Source: Lachnospiraceae bacterium (GTDB lineage Bacteria > Bacillota > Clostridia > Lachnospirales > Lachnospiraceae). From it: 39,210 nucleotides of DNA. Of the stretch, positions 33,725-39,210 are shown piece after piece. Under the pieces are notes generated by a model that saw nothing but the letters and a program-made list of their open reading frames with translations, searched no databases and was not told the origin of the DNA. The DNA lies in contig SVEJ01000030.1 of assembly GCA_015057435.1 (NCBI GenBank), positions 1 to 39,210 of the forward strand. Direction: 5' to 3'. The first letter of the stretch is position 1, and every line of letters begins with the position of its first letter. The position numbers were made by a program, and so were the translations under genes.

Positions 33725-34870
33725 TTACAAAGACGCTTCCAAAAGCTTTTTGTTTATTCTGGTCATAACCTCAAGATAGTAGGCTGCTTCCTTTTCATTC
33801 ATCTCCTCATCTTCCATTTCCTCTAATTTCTTCATAGCTTCTGTATACTTTTCCATATAATCTAAGTAGTCCTGCATCATGCTTAAGGTATCTGTGGATT
33901 CTGCATACTTCTCCATAAACGCGATATACTCGTCAAAGAATTCCTCATAACTATCCATCAACGCCTTAAATTCCGGTCTCATTCCATCTATCAGTTCTTC
34001 CTCTGTAGTTTCTGATGATGTTGCATTTTCCTCTTCCGACGCTTCCGAACTCTCCGTTTTCTCATCTAGACTTTCTTCCGTTACCTCTTTTTCATCCTCC
34101 TTATTCTCATCCTGAATTTGTTGCATCCGTTCTTCCATAGCTTCTTTTAATTTCTTTGCCACATCCTCTGCATCCTTGTTATCTGCATAGAATTGACTAG
34201 AAGCCTCTGACCAAATCACATAACAAATGGAACGAGCATCAGACCATGCTTTGTACACACCAGAACTTGTATTCGACCACATTTCATATGCCTCACCCGA
34301 TGCATCGGACCACTCTTTATATTCCAGGTCTTCATAGGCATCTGAAATGATACCATCATATATGTCATCATACAAATCATCCAATACACCATCATAAACA
34401 TCATCATAATAATCATCTAACACGCCATCGTATATTTCATCATAATAATCATCAATGGCATCCTCCAATGCATCTTTATCATCCTTATACTCACCAAATG
34501 CCTTTTCAAAATAATCGATTGAAGCTTCTGCAAGGTTTGAAAACGTGTCTTTCGATTCGACAACCATTTCTTCACAAAATGTATTCATTTCTTCCTTGTA
34601 TTTAACATATCCGTCATAAGAGTCACTCATAGTTTCCACAACTGATATATATTCTTCTTGAAAATCTGTAATCATGTCATAAATTGGTGTTTGCATCTGC
34701 CCCAATTCGCCTACTGCTACTTTTTCATTTGCTGTTTTTTGTTGTTCATGTTTTTCCTCTGATGTTTCTGTTACATTGGATTCATTCTTACCAACATCCA
34801 CTGTTCGCCCACATGCCACCATAATAATCGACATACAAAATACCATTACAACCACTGATAATTTCTTCAT
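33725..34870 (-). CDS. Acidic lipoprotein with tandem 12-residue repeats
   Basis: 381 residues. The signal peptide ends in lipobox MVAC (Cys at about 20). Residues about 80-160 are helical and acidic. Residues about 130-185 contain four tandem units of 12 residues (DYYDEIYDGVLD, DYYDDVYDGVLD, DLYDDIYDGIIS, then a degenerate DAYEDLEYKEWS). These lead into a second periodic stretch with Trp every 11 to 12 residues (EMWSN, KAWSD, VIWSE). A Glu/Ser-rich linker (about 245-295) precedes a helical C-terminus (about 300-381). No family is recognised with confidence. AGGAGG serves two in-frame ATGs at 34876 (spacing 4) and 34870 (spacing 10); the choice is uncertain. The MerR gene lies about 90 bases upstream and may control it. 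Confidence 0.8.
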   Translation of the reverse strand: MKKLSVVVMVFCMSIIMVACGRTVDVGKNESNVTETSEEKHEQQKTANEKVAVGELGQMQTPIYDMITDFQEEYISVVETMSDSYDGYVKYKEEMNTFCEEMVVESKDTFSNLAEASIDYFEKAFGEYKDDKDALEDAIDDYYDEIYDGVLDDYYDDVYDGVLDDLYDDIYDGIISDAYEDLEYKEWSDASGEAYEMWSNTSSGVYKAWSDARSICYVIWSEASSQFYADNKDAEDVAKKLKEAMEERMQQIQDENKEDEKEVTEESLDEKTESSEASEEENATSSETTEEELIDGMRPEFKALMDSYEEFFDEYIAFMEKYAESTDTLSMMQDYLDYMEKYTEAMKKLEEMEDEEMNEKEAAYYLEVMTRINKKLLEASL

Positions 34871-34960
34871 AATCATCCATCCTCCTAAATTCATGTATTC
34901 ACACATCTAATCTTTTGTTCCGAAACCATTGATAAGCACGCACAGTTGTTAGTTTCTTCA

Positions 34961-35290
34961 TCAAAGTTCTGCTATCATTTTTTCCACCTGCTGAATCAAA
35001 TCATTAGTTTTAATTTTTTTTGACTTTAATTCATCAAGTTTTACCTCTAACGCAATCTTTTTTATATCGTTCGAAGCATCAATAATCTCTTTAATTTGCT
35101 TCACACGATATCCGATATCCTGATAAAAACGTATCTGTATTATTCGATTTACCATATCTTTATTATAAAGCAGATATCCTCGTTTCATTTTATCTGTAGC
35201 ATGTACTAATCCCTCCTTTTCGTATCCTTGAATTGCTCTTCTGGAAATTCCATATTCCTCGTATATTTCTCTTAATGTCCTGTTTTTCAT
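34961..35290 (-). CDS. MerR family transcriptional regulator (minimal)
   Basis: 109 residues. An N-terminal winged HTH (about 4-70: LREIYEEYGISRRAIQGYEK, KRGYLLYNKD, IRFYQDIGYRVKQIKEII) is followed by a coiled-coil dimerisation helix (about 78-109). There is no effector-binding domain and no metal-binding cysteines, so it is probably a short MerR-type regulator. GAGGT lies 6 to 7 bases before the start. Dyads just upstream (35338-35368) could be its operator. The acidic lipoprotein gene follows on the same strand and is its likely target (inference). Confidence 0.88.
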   Translation of the reverse strand: MKNRTLREIYEEYGISRRAIQGYEKEGLVHATDKMKRGYLLYNKDMVNRIIQIRFYQDIGYRVKQIKEIIDASNDIKKIALEVKLDELKSKKIKTNDLIQQVEKMIAEL

Positions 35291-35337
35291 TCGCTTACCT
35301 CATTTGAACAATGATTAGTTATATCAACATTTTGAAA

Positions 35338-35368
35338 CTGCACGCAAAGTGCAGTCAACACTGTTGAC
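35338..35368. promoter_or_regulatory. Overlapping dyads upstream of the MerR gene, possible operator
   Basis: CTGCAC-N5-GTGCAG (35338-35354) overlaps GTCAACA-N-TGTTGAC (35354-35368). On the minus strand a TTGACT hexamer (35353-35358) sits at the junction with the first dyad right after it, as in MerR-type promoters with long spacers. A matching -10 box is not clear. Confidence 0.4.
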
Positions 35369-35471
35369 ACTAACAACCGGCGCCTTCAAAACAGGACTTG
35401 TAATTTTCGCGAATTATAATTATTTTTCTTTATTCCGATACTCAATGCCGTGTCATATTACCCTTTCATAC

Positions 35472-35514
35472 AACGCAAAAACGCCTCGCACTTTATTACA
35501 AAGCACGAGGACGT
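35472..35514 (-). terminator. Terminator-like hairpin upstream of MerR
   Basis: Stem AACG-CCTCG plus CTTT around a 2-base internal mismatch, with stems 35500-35514 and 35480-35494 and a 5-base loop, followed on the minus strand by TTTTTGCGTT. It lies about 220 bases after the RelE/ParE stop. Stem and flank resemble the terminator at 29505-29535, so it may be a leftover of a third lipoprotein-type locus. Confidence 0.6.
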
Positions 35515-35549
35515 TCATAAAACTAATTGATATTCAATTCAACCGATTA

Positions 35550-35583
35550 CCCACATCGCAAGCAGAGCTTGCTCAGTGATGGA
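35550..35583. repeat. Dispersed palindromic element, copy A
   Basis: 34 bases matching 39009-39042 with three differences. The inner hairpin is GCAAGC-N3-GCTTGC, with CATC/GATG outside it. It lies between the RelE/ParE gene and a terminator-like hairpin, outside genes. Confidence 0.75.
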
Positions 35584-35735
35584 AGCCTGTAGGGTCTAAG
35601 GTCGTTGGATATAAAGTTATGCAAACTTGTTTGGTGTCTGAAACACTGTTGTAAAATAAAGAAATTGAGTTATCGTAGGCTAATTTTTATTCCCTGCCCC
35701 GAATAACATTTTTCCCATTTCTAGGCCGATAATAA

Positions 35736-36065
35736 TTATATAAGCTGCTCTCTGTTCTGTCGATTATATAAAAACCTACGAATCTCCATTATTTTTCCCA
35801 ATTGCTCATCATGTATAACAACATAATAAACCACATAGTTTTTTACATAAATCCGATAATATGGATAACGTCTTTCTTTAACAGAATAATATGGCTCAAA
35901 TGATTCTGCATTGGGTTGACGTTCCAATATAGCACTTTCCACTCTATCTAATAAATTATTAGCTGCTTGTGGATTATTCAACATCTTCGCTATATATATT
36001 GCCACATTTTCCAAATCTTCATAAAACTTAGGCAAATATCTAATCACATATGTTGTGTCAGCCAT
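35736..36065 (-). CDS. RelE/ParE-family toxin
   Basis: 109 residues with the family's pattern: an N-terminal strand and helical hairpin (YLPKFYEDLENVAIYIAKML), then beta strands with basic residues (KERRYPYYRIYVKNYVVYYVV) and a C-terminal IMEIRRFLYNRQ. Relatives either cleave mRNA on the ribosome (RelE) or block gyrase (ParE); the sequence does not decide which. AGGAGG lies 7 bases before the start, inside the antitoxin gene, and the genes overlap by 8 bases. Confidence 0.88.
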   Translation of the reverse strand: MADTTYVIRYLPKFYEDLENVAIYIAKMLNNPQAANNLLDRVESAILERQPNAESFEPYYSVKERRYPYYRIYVKNYVVYYVVIHDEQLGKIMEIRRFLYNRQNREQLI

Positions 36066-36315
36066 TAATTCGCCTCCTCAAATTAGAGAACACTTCTTCA
36101 TGTGTATATCTTGTAGAATCTTCTTCAGCTAATCGATCAGCTTCATCTAACGCCAATTCAACACCATCGGTCAGTTTTGAATATGCCTCTAAACTCAACA
36201 CAACCATTTTTCCATAACCATTTTTAGTAAGATAAACTGGCTGCCCTTCCTCCACAAGCTTTTCAATATCCGCGAATTTATTTCTCAAATCAGAGACTGG
36301 TTTTATCTGTATCAT
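36058..36315 (-). CDS. Phd/YefM-family antitoxin
   Basis: 85 residues. The N-terminal Phd/YefM DNA-binding fold (IKPVSDLRNKFADIEKLVEEGQPVYLTKNGYGKMVVLSLEAY, in segments from 3 to about 45) is followed by a charged C-terminal tail that would wrap the toxin. AGGAG lies about 9 bases before the ATG at 36315; a start six codons earlier lacks a site. It precedes and overlaps the toxin gene. Three 11-base direct repeats between promoter and start are the likely autoregulatory operator. Confidence 0.92.
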   Translation of the reverse strand: MIQIKPVSDLRNKFADIEKLVEEGQPVYLTKNGYGKMVVLSLEAYSKLTDGVELALDEADRLAEEDSTRYTHEEVFSNLRRRING

Positions 36316-36327
36316 AGTAATCACTCC

Positions 36328-36354
36328 TATCATAATTTTATCAAAATTTTATCA
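36328..36354. promoter_or_regulatory. Direct-repeat operator candidate of the YefM-type module
   Basis: On the minus strand TGATAAAATT recurs with an 11-base period (36344-36354, 36333-36343), followed by a partial TGATA (36328-36332). It lies between the predicted transcription start and the antitoxin start codon. Confidence 0.5.
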
Positions 36355-36362
36355 TTACGATT

Positions 36363-36391
36363 ATTATATCCAATCACAAGATTTATTACAA
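36363..36391 (-). promoter_or_regulatory. Promoter of the YefM-RelE/ParE module
   Basis: TTGTAA-N17-TATAAT on the minus strand with a perfect -10 box, about 50 bases before the antitoxin start. Confidence 0.65.
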
Positions 36392-36410
36392 GTATAAGAT
36401 GTCTCCATTA

Positions 36411-36446
36411 CATAAAAATAACAGGAACATCACTATTCCTGTTATT
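36411..36446 (-). terminator. Repeated hairpin terminator, copy 2 (after the 59-residue gene)
   Basis: Same 11-bp stem AATAACAGGAA/TTCCTGTTATT as copies 1 and 3, followed by TTTTTATG on the minus strand. Similarity to copy 1 continues beyond the hairpin into the gene end. Confidence 0.85.
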
Positions 36447-36453
36447 CTATATC

Positions 36454-36633
36454 CTAAAACAAACCTTTGGCTATTACTTCTTTTTGTCTCTGTTGCATGA
36501 AGAAGTTACTAATTAATTCGACAAATTCTTGTTCTTCCTTTGATTCAGCATTTAGCGCTACTTCCACTGTATCTTCGATATCCATTTCTTTGCACACTTT
36601 ATAGAAAGCTTTAAATGATTCTGTAAGGGTCAT
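36454..36633 (-). CDS. Small protein of unknown function (59 residues)
   Basis: Predicted helical, acidic, without signal peptide (MTLTESFKAFYKVC at the start, KEVIAKGLF at the end). GGAGG lies 7 bases before the ATG at 36633; an ATG eight codons upstream lacks a site. It has its own promoter (36676-36703) and terminator. A shortened remnant lies at 32908-32949, showing that the gene has been copied within the region. No family is recognised; a regulatory role is possible but not shown. Confidence 0.7.
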   Translation of the reverse strand: MTLTESFKAFYKVCKEMDIEDTVEVALNAESKEEQEFVELISNFFMQQRQKEVIAKGLF

Positions 36634-36675
36634 GATGTACCTCCGTTCTATAAACATCCTTTCAATCTTATTTAT

Positions 36676-36703
36676 ATTATAAATACTTTTTATTATTTCA
36701 CAA
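36676..36703 (-). promoter_or_regulatory. Promoter of the 59-residue protein gene
   Basis: TTGTGA-N16-TATAAT on the minus strand with a perfect -10 box, about 45 to 70 bases before the start. Confidence 0.6.
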
Positions 36704-36741
36704 TATTACAATTGGTTATAAATACCCATTTAATAATCATG

Positions 36742-36851
36742 ACCACCAGCTTAGCCGATGGTTTGCTCTAGCCCTATAAGCACTTGTTTTATTCGTTCTG
36801 TTTTACCGGCTCACCCGTAAATGGGGTGATATACTCTTTCAATATCATCAT
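36742..36851 (-). other. Structured RNA-like stretch, possible IS200/IS605-type tail
   Basis: Read on the minus strand: a 20-codon open frame (36851-36790, ending in PFTGEPVKQNE), a hairpin TCACCC/GGGTGA (36811-36816 with 36824-36829), and a strong 9-bp hairpin with 3-base loop (36754-36762 with 36742-36750, two G-U pairs). AGCCGGT (36805-36811) could pair instead with AUCGGCU (36753-36759), a 7-bp alternative. A terminal hairpin after a protein tail resembles the end of TnpB/omega-RNA elements, but no transposase is present. This reading is tentative. Confidence 0.35.
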
Positions 36852-36864
36852 TTTTTATCTTATA

Positions 36865-37872
36865 TCATAATTGCAAGATTTGTTTTTTCTTAGCATCAAA
36901 TTCCTCTTGAGAAATAATTCCCATATCCAGCAAATTTTTTAATTCGATAAGTTCTCCATAGTTATTATTATTATTAATGTGTTCTTTTTTTTCTTCTATA
37001 CTCTCTATCACTTTATCTTCTTCAACTACTTCATTTTTCACTAAAAATGCTCTTTTCAAACATTCTTCAATTTTTACAATTTCAGTATCATCTTCAGCAT
37101 ATAGAACTCTCTTATGTATATCTTGAGGATTAGTGGTCCCTTTGTGATATATATTTATATATGGCTTACCTTTACGTTGTTCTGTATGTCTTGTATTTTT
37201 CGCAGTAACTGCTCCCAGAATTGCACCTGTGCTACCGAACAACGCACCGCCAACAACTGCTCTAGCTATTGGGTGCCCCGATTTCCCAACAGTCACTTCA
37301 TAAGTATCAACATCAGATTCAAATTTAACAACCGAATCAAATGAAAACACGCTATCAAGAGTGTCATTCCACTCACCACCATAATATATCATTCTTGTTG
37401 TATAATTAATAACCAACGCAATATGCGGAATCTCTACGTCTTTCAAATTTGCCAAAAAGAAATCAGATTTTTTAGATGCAATATATCTATCTTTTCTATC
37501 CAAAAAATCTTGTGGTGAAATAGTAATTGCTGCATTTTTACACCGTACACATAATACTCGGCCATCCGACGTTTCATATTTGCCTGACATAGTTTTAAAG
37601 GCCTTTCCACATATCAAACAATTCTCATTTTGGACTTTAAGTTTTGCATATTCATCACATATATTTTTAATTTTATCAACGCTTGTTTCAGGATTATTCA
37701 ATATATTTCTCACCTCAAAAGCAAAAAACTTCTCAGGGTCCCATGTATTTTTATAATCTAGTCCTAGAACATTTAGTTTCTGTTCACACTTCATACAATA
37801 AATCCCATCTCCCAAACTAAAACTTGTAAAAATATTACACTTTCCTTTACACAAATCACATACTCTTGCCAT
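36865..37872 (-). CDS. Double zinc-ribbon protein with C-terminal SHOCT domain
   Basis: 335 residues. First zinc ribbon C5, C8, C26, C29; second about C85, C88, C108, C111 (CLIC, CVRC). A beta-rich middle (about 130-260) resembles short phage/plasmid-associated domains. It includes a glycine-rich hydrophobic hairpin (VVGGALFGSTGAILGAV, about 206-222). The C-terminus (about 305-335, LIELKNLLDMGIISQEEFDAKKKQIL) is a SHOCT oligomerisation motif. AAAGGAG lies 9 bases before the start. A promoter abutting the XRE operator (37981-38009) drives it, so the divergent XRE protein probably represses it. Function is unknown. Confidence 0.82.
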   Translation of the reverse strand: MARVCDLCKGKCNIFTSFSLGDGIYCMKCEQKLNVLGLDYKNTWDPEKFFAFEVRNILNNPETSVDKIKNICDEYAKLKVQNENCLICGKAFKTMSGKYETSDGRVLCVRCKNAAITISPQDFLDRKDRYIASKKSDFFLANLKDVEIPHIALVINYTTRMIYYGGEWNDTLDSVFSFDSVVKFESDVDTYEVTVGKSGHPIARAVVGGALFGSTGAILGAVTAKNTRHTEQRKGKPYINIYHKGTTNPQDIHKRVLYAEDDTEIVKIEECLKRAFLVKNEVVEEDKVIESIEEKKEHINNNNNYGELIELKNLLDMGIISQEEFDAKKKQILQL

Positions 37873-37980
37873 AAACCAATTCTCCTTTCATGATTAACAA
37901 ACCCCAAATCTTACATTCAAAAAACAAAATTCTTATTTGTTGAATTCATGTACTCATCACTGCCAAATTATGTCCCTTAA

Positions 37981-38035
37981 ATTTTAGTACAGATATTTAC
38001 TAATTTCAATAGTAAACTTCTTTACTAGTTATACT
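37981..38035. promoter_or_regulatory. Divergent promoter/operator region, intact copy
   Basis: Minus-strand promoter TTGAAA-N17-TAAAAT (37981-38009) for the zinc-ribbon gene. Next to it is the dyad TAGTAAA-N4-TTTACTA (38010-38027), with a third half-site TTTACTA at 37996-38002 inside the promoter spacer. A plus-strand TATACT (38030-38035) can serve the XRE gene. XRE-type repressor binding is inferred. Confidence 0.65.
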
Positions 38036-38066
38036 ATTACTATCAAAACTGCAGGTGGTGATGGAG

Positions 38067-38297
38067 ATGACAGAAACAGAATATTTGCATTATATTCGAA
38101 AAATAAGAGATCTTAGAGAAGATCATGATTATACCCAAGATTATGTTGCAAAGTATTTGGGGACTTCACAGACAATGTATGCACGGTACGAGCGAGGTGC
38201 AAACGAATTACCTATTCGACATTTGTATTATCTTTGCAAACTATACAATGTTTCTGCCGATTATATATTAGGATTATCTCCAAGAAAAGAAAAATAA
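38067..38297 (+). CDS. XRE-family HTH regulator
   Basis: 76 residues, almost entirely one HTH_3 domain (about 6-68); recognition region TQDYVAKYLGTSQTMYARYERG and closing YNVSADYILGL are typical. Several in-frame starts exist (GTG 38055 to ATG 38067); AGGTGG 8 bases upstream favours ATG 38067. A dyad TAGTAAA-N4-TTTACTA lies 40 to 57 bases upstream, between it and the divergent zinc-ribbon gene, so autorepression and control of that gene are likely. A decayed paralogue with the same dyad lies at 38908-39144. Confidence 0.9.
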   Translation: MTETEYLHYIRKIRDLREDHDYTQDYVAKYLGTSQTMYARYERGANELPIRHLYYLCKLYNVSADYILGLSPRKEK

Positions 38298-38322
38298 CAG
38301 GAACGTTTCTATTCCTGTTATT
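38286..38322 (-). terminator. Repeated hairpin terminator, copy 3 (after ykvA-like gene)
   Basis: Stem AATAACAGGAA/TTCCTGTTATT (38293-38303 with 38312-38322) with a different loop from copies 1 and 2, followed by TTTTTCTTTTC on the minus strand. It overlaps the end of the plus-strand XRE gene. Confidence 0.8.
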
Positions 38323-38345
38323 CTATCTCCTATTGTGACATATTT

Positions 38346-38750
38346 TTAGTTGTTTTTCTCATTCCGCCAAACTTGATACTCCTCAATATCTGATTCTACA
38401 AGTTTCCAACATGCTGCTACCACTGCTGCATCATCAAAATAACCTAAAACAGGTATACTATCCGGAATAATATCAATCGGTGAAACAAAGTAAATCAACG
38501 CACTTATAACAGCCAAGAGCGAACCTACAGGGAAGTCTGTATATTCTTTTTTCACGTAACTTCTCAGCAATGATGCCATAATTGGAATCTCTGCAAGTTT
38601 TTTGCCAGCCACCGGAATCTCTTTTAATTTTTTCTCCAATCTTTGTAAAAACTTCTCCATCTTATCTTCATTGTCTAACAGTTTCTGTGCTTCAGAATAA
38701 CCACGTTCTAATTCTACTTTTGCTTTTTCTTCATCAAATATTTTACTCAT
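38346..38750 (-). CDS. YkvA/DUF1232 family protein
   Basis: 134 residues. A charged helical N-terminal half (about 1-70) is followed by the DUF1232 core (about 77-115): ALIYFVSPIDIIPDSIPVLGYFDDAAVV, read in two segments, whose Pro-Asp turns define the family. One hydrophobic segment (about 78-95) may associate with the membrane. Function is unknown; relatives are widespread. AGGAGG lies 6 bases before the start. Its promoter contains the XRE operator copy at 38836-38867, and its terminator is hairpin copy 3. Confidence 0.88.
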   Translation of the reverse strand: MSKIFDEEKAKVELERGYSEAQKLLDNEDKMEKFLQRLEKKLKEIPVAGKKLAEIPIMASLLRSYVKKEYTDFPVGSLLAVISALIYFVSPIDIIPDSIPVLGYFDDAAVVAACWKLVESDIEEYQVWRNEKNN

Positions 38751-38820
38751 ACACAGCCTCCTTATTTCATCATTATTGGAAAGGTTTTATCATATATTTC
38801 TACTTTTTCCTCCTCATATA

Positions 38821-38867
38821 ATTCTAATACAAATATTTACTAAATTCAATAGTAAACTTCTTTACTA
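38821..38867. promoter_or_regulatory. Divergent promoter/operator region, second copy
   Basis: Minus-strand promoter TTGAAT-N17-TAGAAT (38821-38849) for the YkvA-family gene, with TTTACTA at 38836-38842 and the dyad TAGTAAA-N4-TTTACTA at 38850-38867. Base order and spacing match 37981-38027. The plus-strand TATACT of the first copy is lost here. Confidence 0.65.
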
Positions 38868-38999
38868 GTCATGCAATAACTATAAAAAGCTATAAGTAGC
38901 GACGGTGATGTTAGACGCAGAATATTTACATTATATTCGTAAGATAAGAAGCCATAGAAACGAGCATGATTGTACACAAAACTATGTATGCAAGCATTT

Positions 39000-39045
39000 C
39001 TGTCCATCCCCACATCGCAAGCAAAACTTGCTCAGTGATGGACAG
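39000..39045. repeat. Dispersed palindromic element, copy B, inside the decayed XRE gene
   Basis: 46 bases bounded by CTGTCCATC (39000-39008) and GATGGACAG (39037-39045), with inner GCAAG-N5-CTTGC. Its central 34 bases match 35550-35583. It interrupts the homology to the intact XRE gene, which marks it as an insertion. Confidence 0.75.
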
Positions 39046-39090
39046 TCGATATATGAATGTACTGACGTACTTTCGCCACACATAAAGAAA

Positions 39091-39136
39091 GGTTCTAAAC
39101 TTTACTTGGGGGTAAGGTTTAGAACCGTTTTTATTT
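39091..39136 (+). terminator. Intrinsic terminator after the decayed XRE gene
   Basis: A 15-bp stem (one G-U) with a 6-base loop (39091-39105 with 39112-39126), followed by GTTTTTATTTTT on the plus strand. Confidence 0.9.
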
Positions 39137-39172
39137 TTAGATAAAAGAATAGGCATAGAATCAAAATTTCTT

Positions 39173-39210
39173 TATAATTAAGTCACCACAACAAAATCCA
39201 AAGAAAGGAG
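39173..39210 (+). promoter_or_regulatory. -10 box and ribosome site of a gene beyond the right edge
   Basis: A perfect TATAAT (39173-39178) and, at the last bases, AAAGAAAGGAG. The start codon must lie just outside the window. The -35 box is weak. Confidence 0.5.

Larger units (their letters stand above)
35291..35735. other. 445-base intergenic region rich in dyads
   Basis: Between the MerR start and the RelE/ParE stop. It holds the overlapping dyads at 35338-35368, the terminator-like hairpin at 35484-35510, and one copy of the dispersed palindromic element at 35550-35583. The remaining roughly 150 bases next to the toxin gene show no supported gene. Confidence 0.6.
38908..39144 (+). pseudogene. 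Decayed XRE regulator with in-frame palindromic insertion
   Basis: Residues 3-26 of this reading (EYLHYIRKIRSHRNEHDCTQNYVCK, in two segments) match the intact XRE protein at 38067-38297. After KHF, 42 bases of the palindromic element stand where the intact gene has 9 bases (GTS). The match then resumes as QSIY for QTMY. The recognition helix and next 20 or more residues are missing, and VLSPHIKK matches the C-terminal GLSPRKEK. The frame stays open into the following terminator, but the HTH is destroyed, and the ribosome site is weak. It should be inactive. Confidence 0.75.

Noticed and set aside
32871..38322. The three AATAACAGGAA hairpins as a CRISPR-like repeat
   Set aside because: Spacing is 1.9 to 3.5 kb, each follows a gene on the same strand, and T runs mark them as terminators.
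38926..39156. Minus-strand open frame of 76 codons
   Set aside because: It runs antisense through the terminator, the palindromic element and the decayed XRE gene; no ribosome site or family features.

Overview
The window looks like chromosomal DNA of a low-GC Clostridia, most likely a member of the Lachnospiraceae. Reasons: AT-rich third codon positions, strong AGGAGG-type ribosome binding sites, TTGACA/TATAAT-type promoters, Lachnospiraceae-style lipoproteins, an HscC-type Hsp70 with a giant TPR partner, and a fused acyl-CoA:acetate-type CoA-transferase. No rRNA, tRNA, CRISPR array or intact transposase was seen. Almost everything is on the minus strand; the plus strand carries one CoA-transferase, one XRE regulator and a decayed copy of that regulator.

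Right to left (direction of transcription), about 24.4 kb to the left end is core and signalling DNA: a lipoprotein; a membrane diguanylate cyclase followed by a membrane EAL protein; purE; a J-like/TPR protein; hscC; a cytosolic EAL protein; the purM-purN-purD operon; clpC; a small conserved protein; radA; and then a secreted repeat protein, a FecR-domain membrane protein and a CHASE2-linked class III adenylate cyclase. Intrinsic terminators follow the cyclase, purD, the J-like/TPR gene and purE. Good sigma-A promoters precede purM, hscC and the diguanylate cyclase. Second-messenger enzymes (c-di-GMP and cAMP) and protein-quality-control genes are interleaved with purine synthesis.

The middle (24.6 to 29.5 kb) holds the CoA-transferase on the plus strand, converging on a MATE exporter / leucine-rich-repeat membrane protein pair.

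The right third (29.5 to 39.2 kb) is accessory and visibly rearranged. It holds two nearly identical small lipoprotein genes flanking an AT-rich VanZ-like / MacB-core-like pair; a MntA-HepT module and a YefM-RelE/ParE module; a MerR regulator with an acidic repeat lipoprotein; a 59-residue protein gene and a deletion-scarred remnant of it; a zinc-ribbon/SHOCT protein; and a YkvA-family protein. One hairpin terminator occurs three times. A divergent promoter/operator region with an XRE regulator is duplicated: one regulator copy is intact, the other carries an in-frame palindromic insertion and an internal deletion. The inserted palindrome has a second copy 3.4 kb away, so it is probably a small mobile or dispersed element. 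A structured stretch at 36.74 to 36.85 kb may be the tail of an IS200/IS605-type element.
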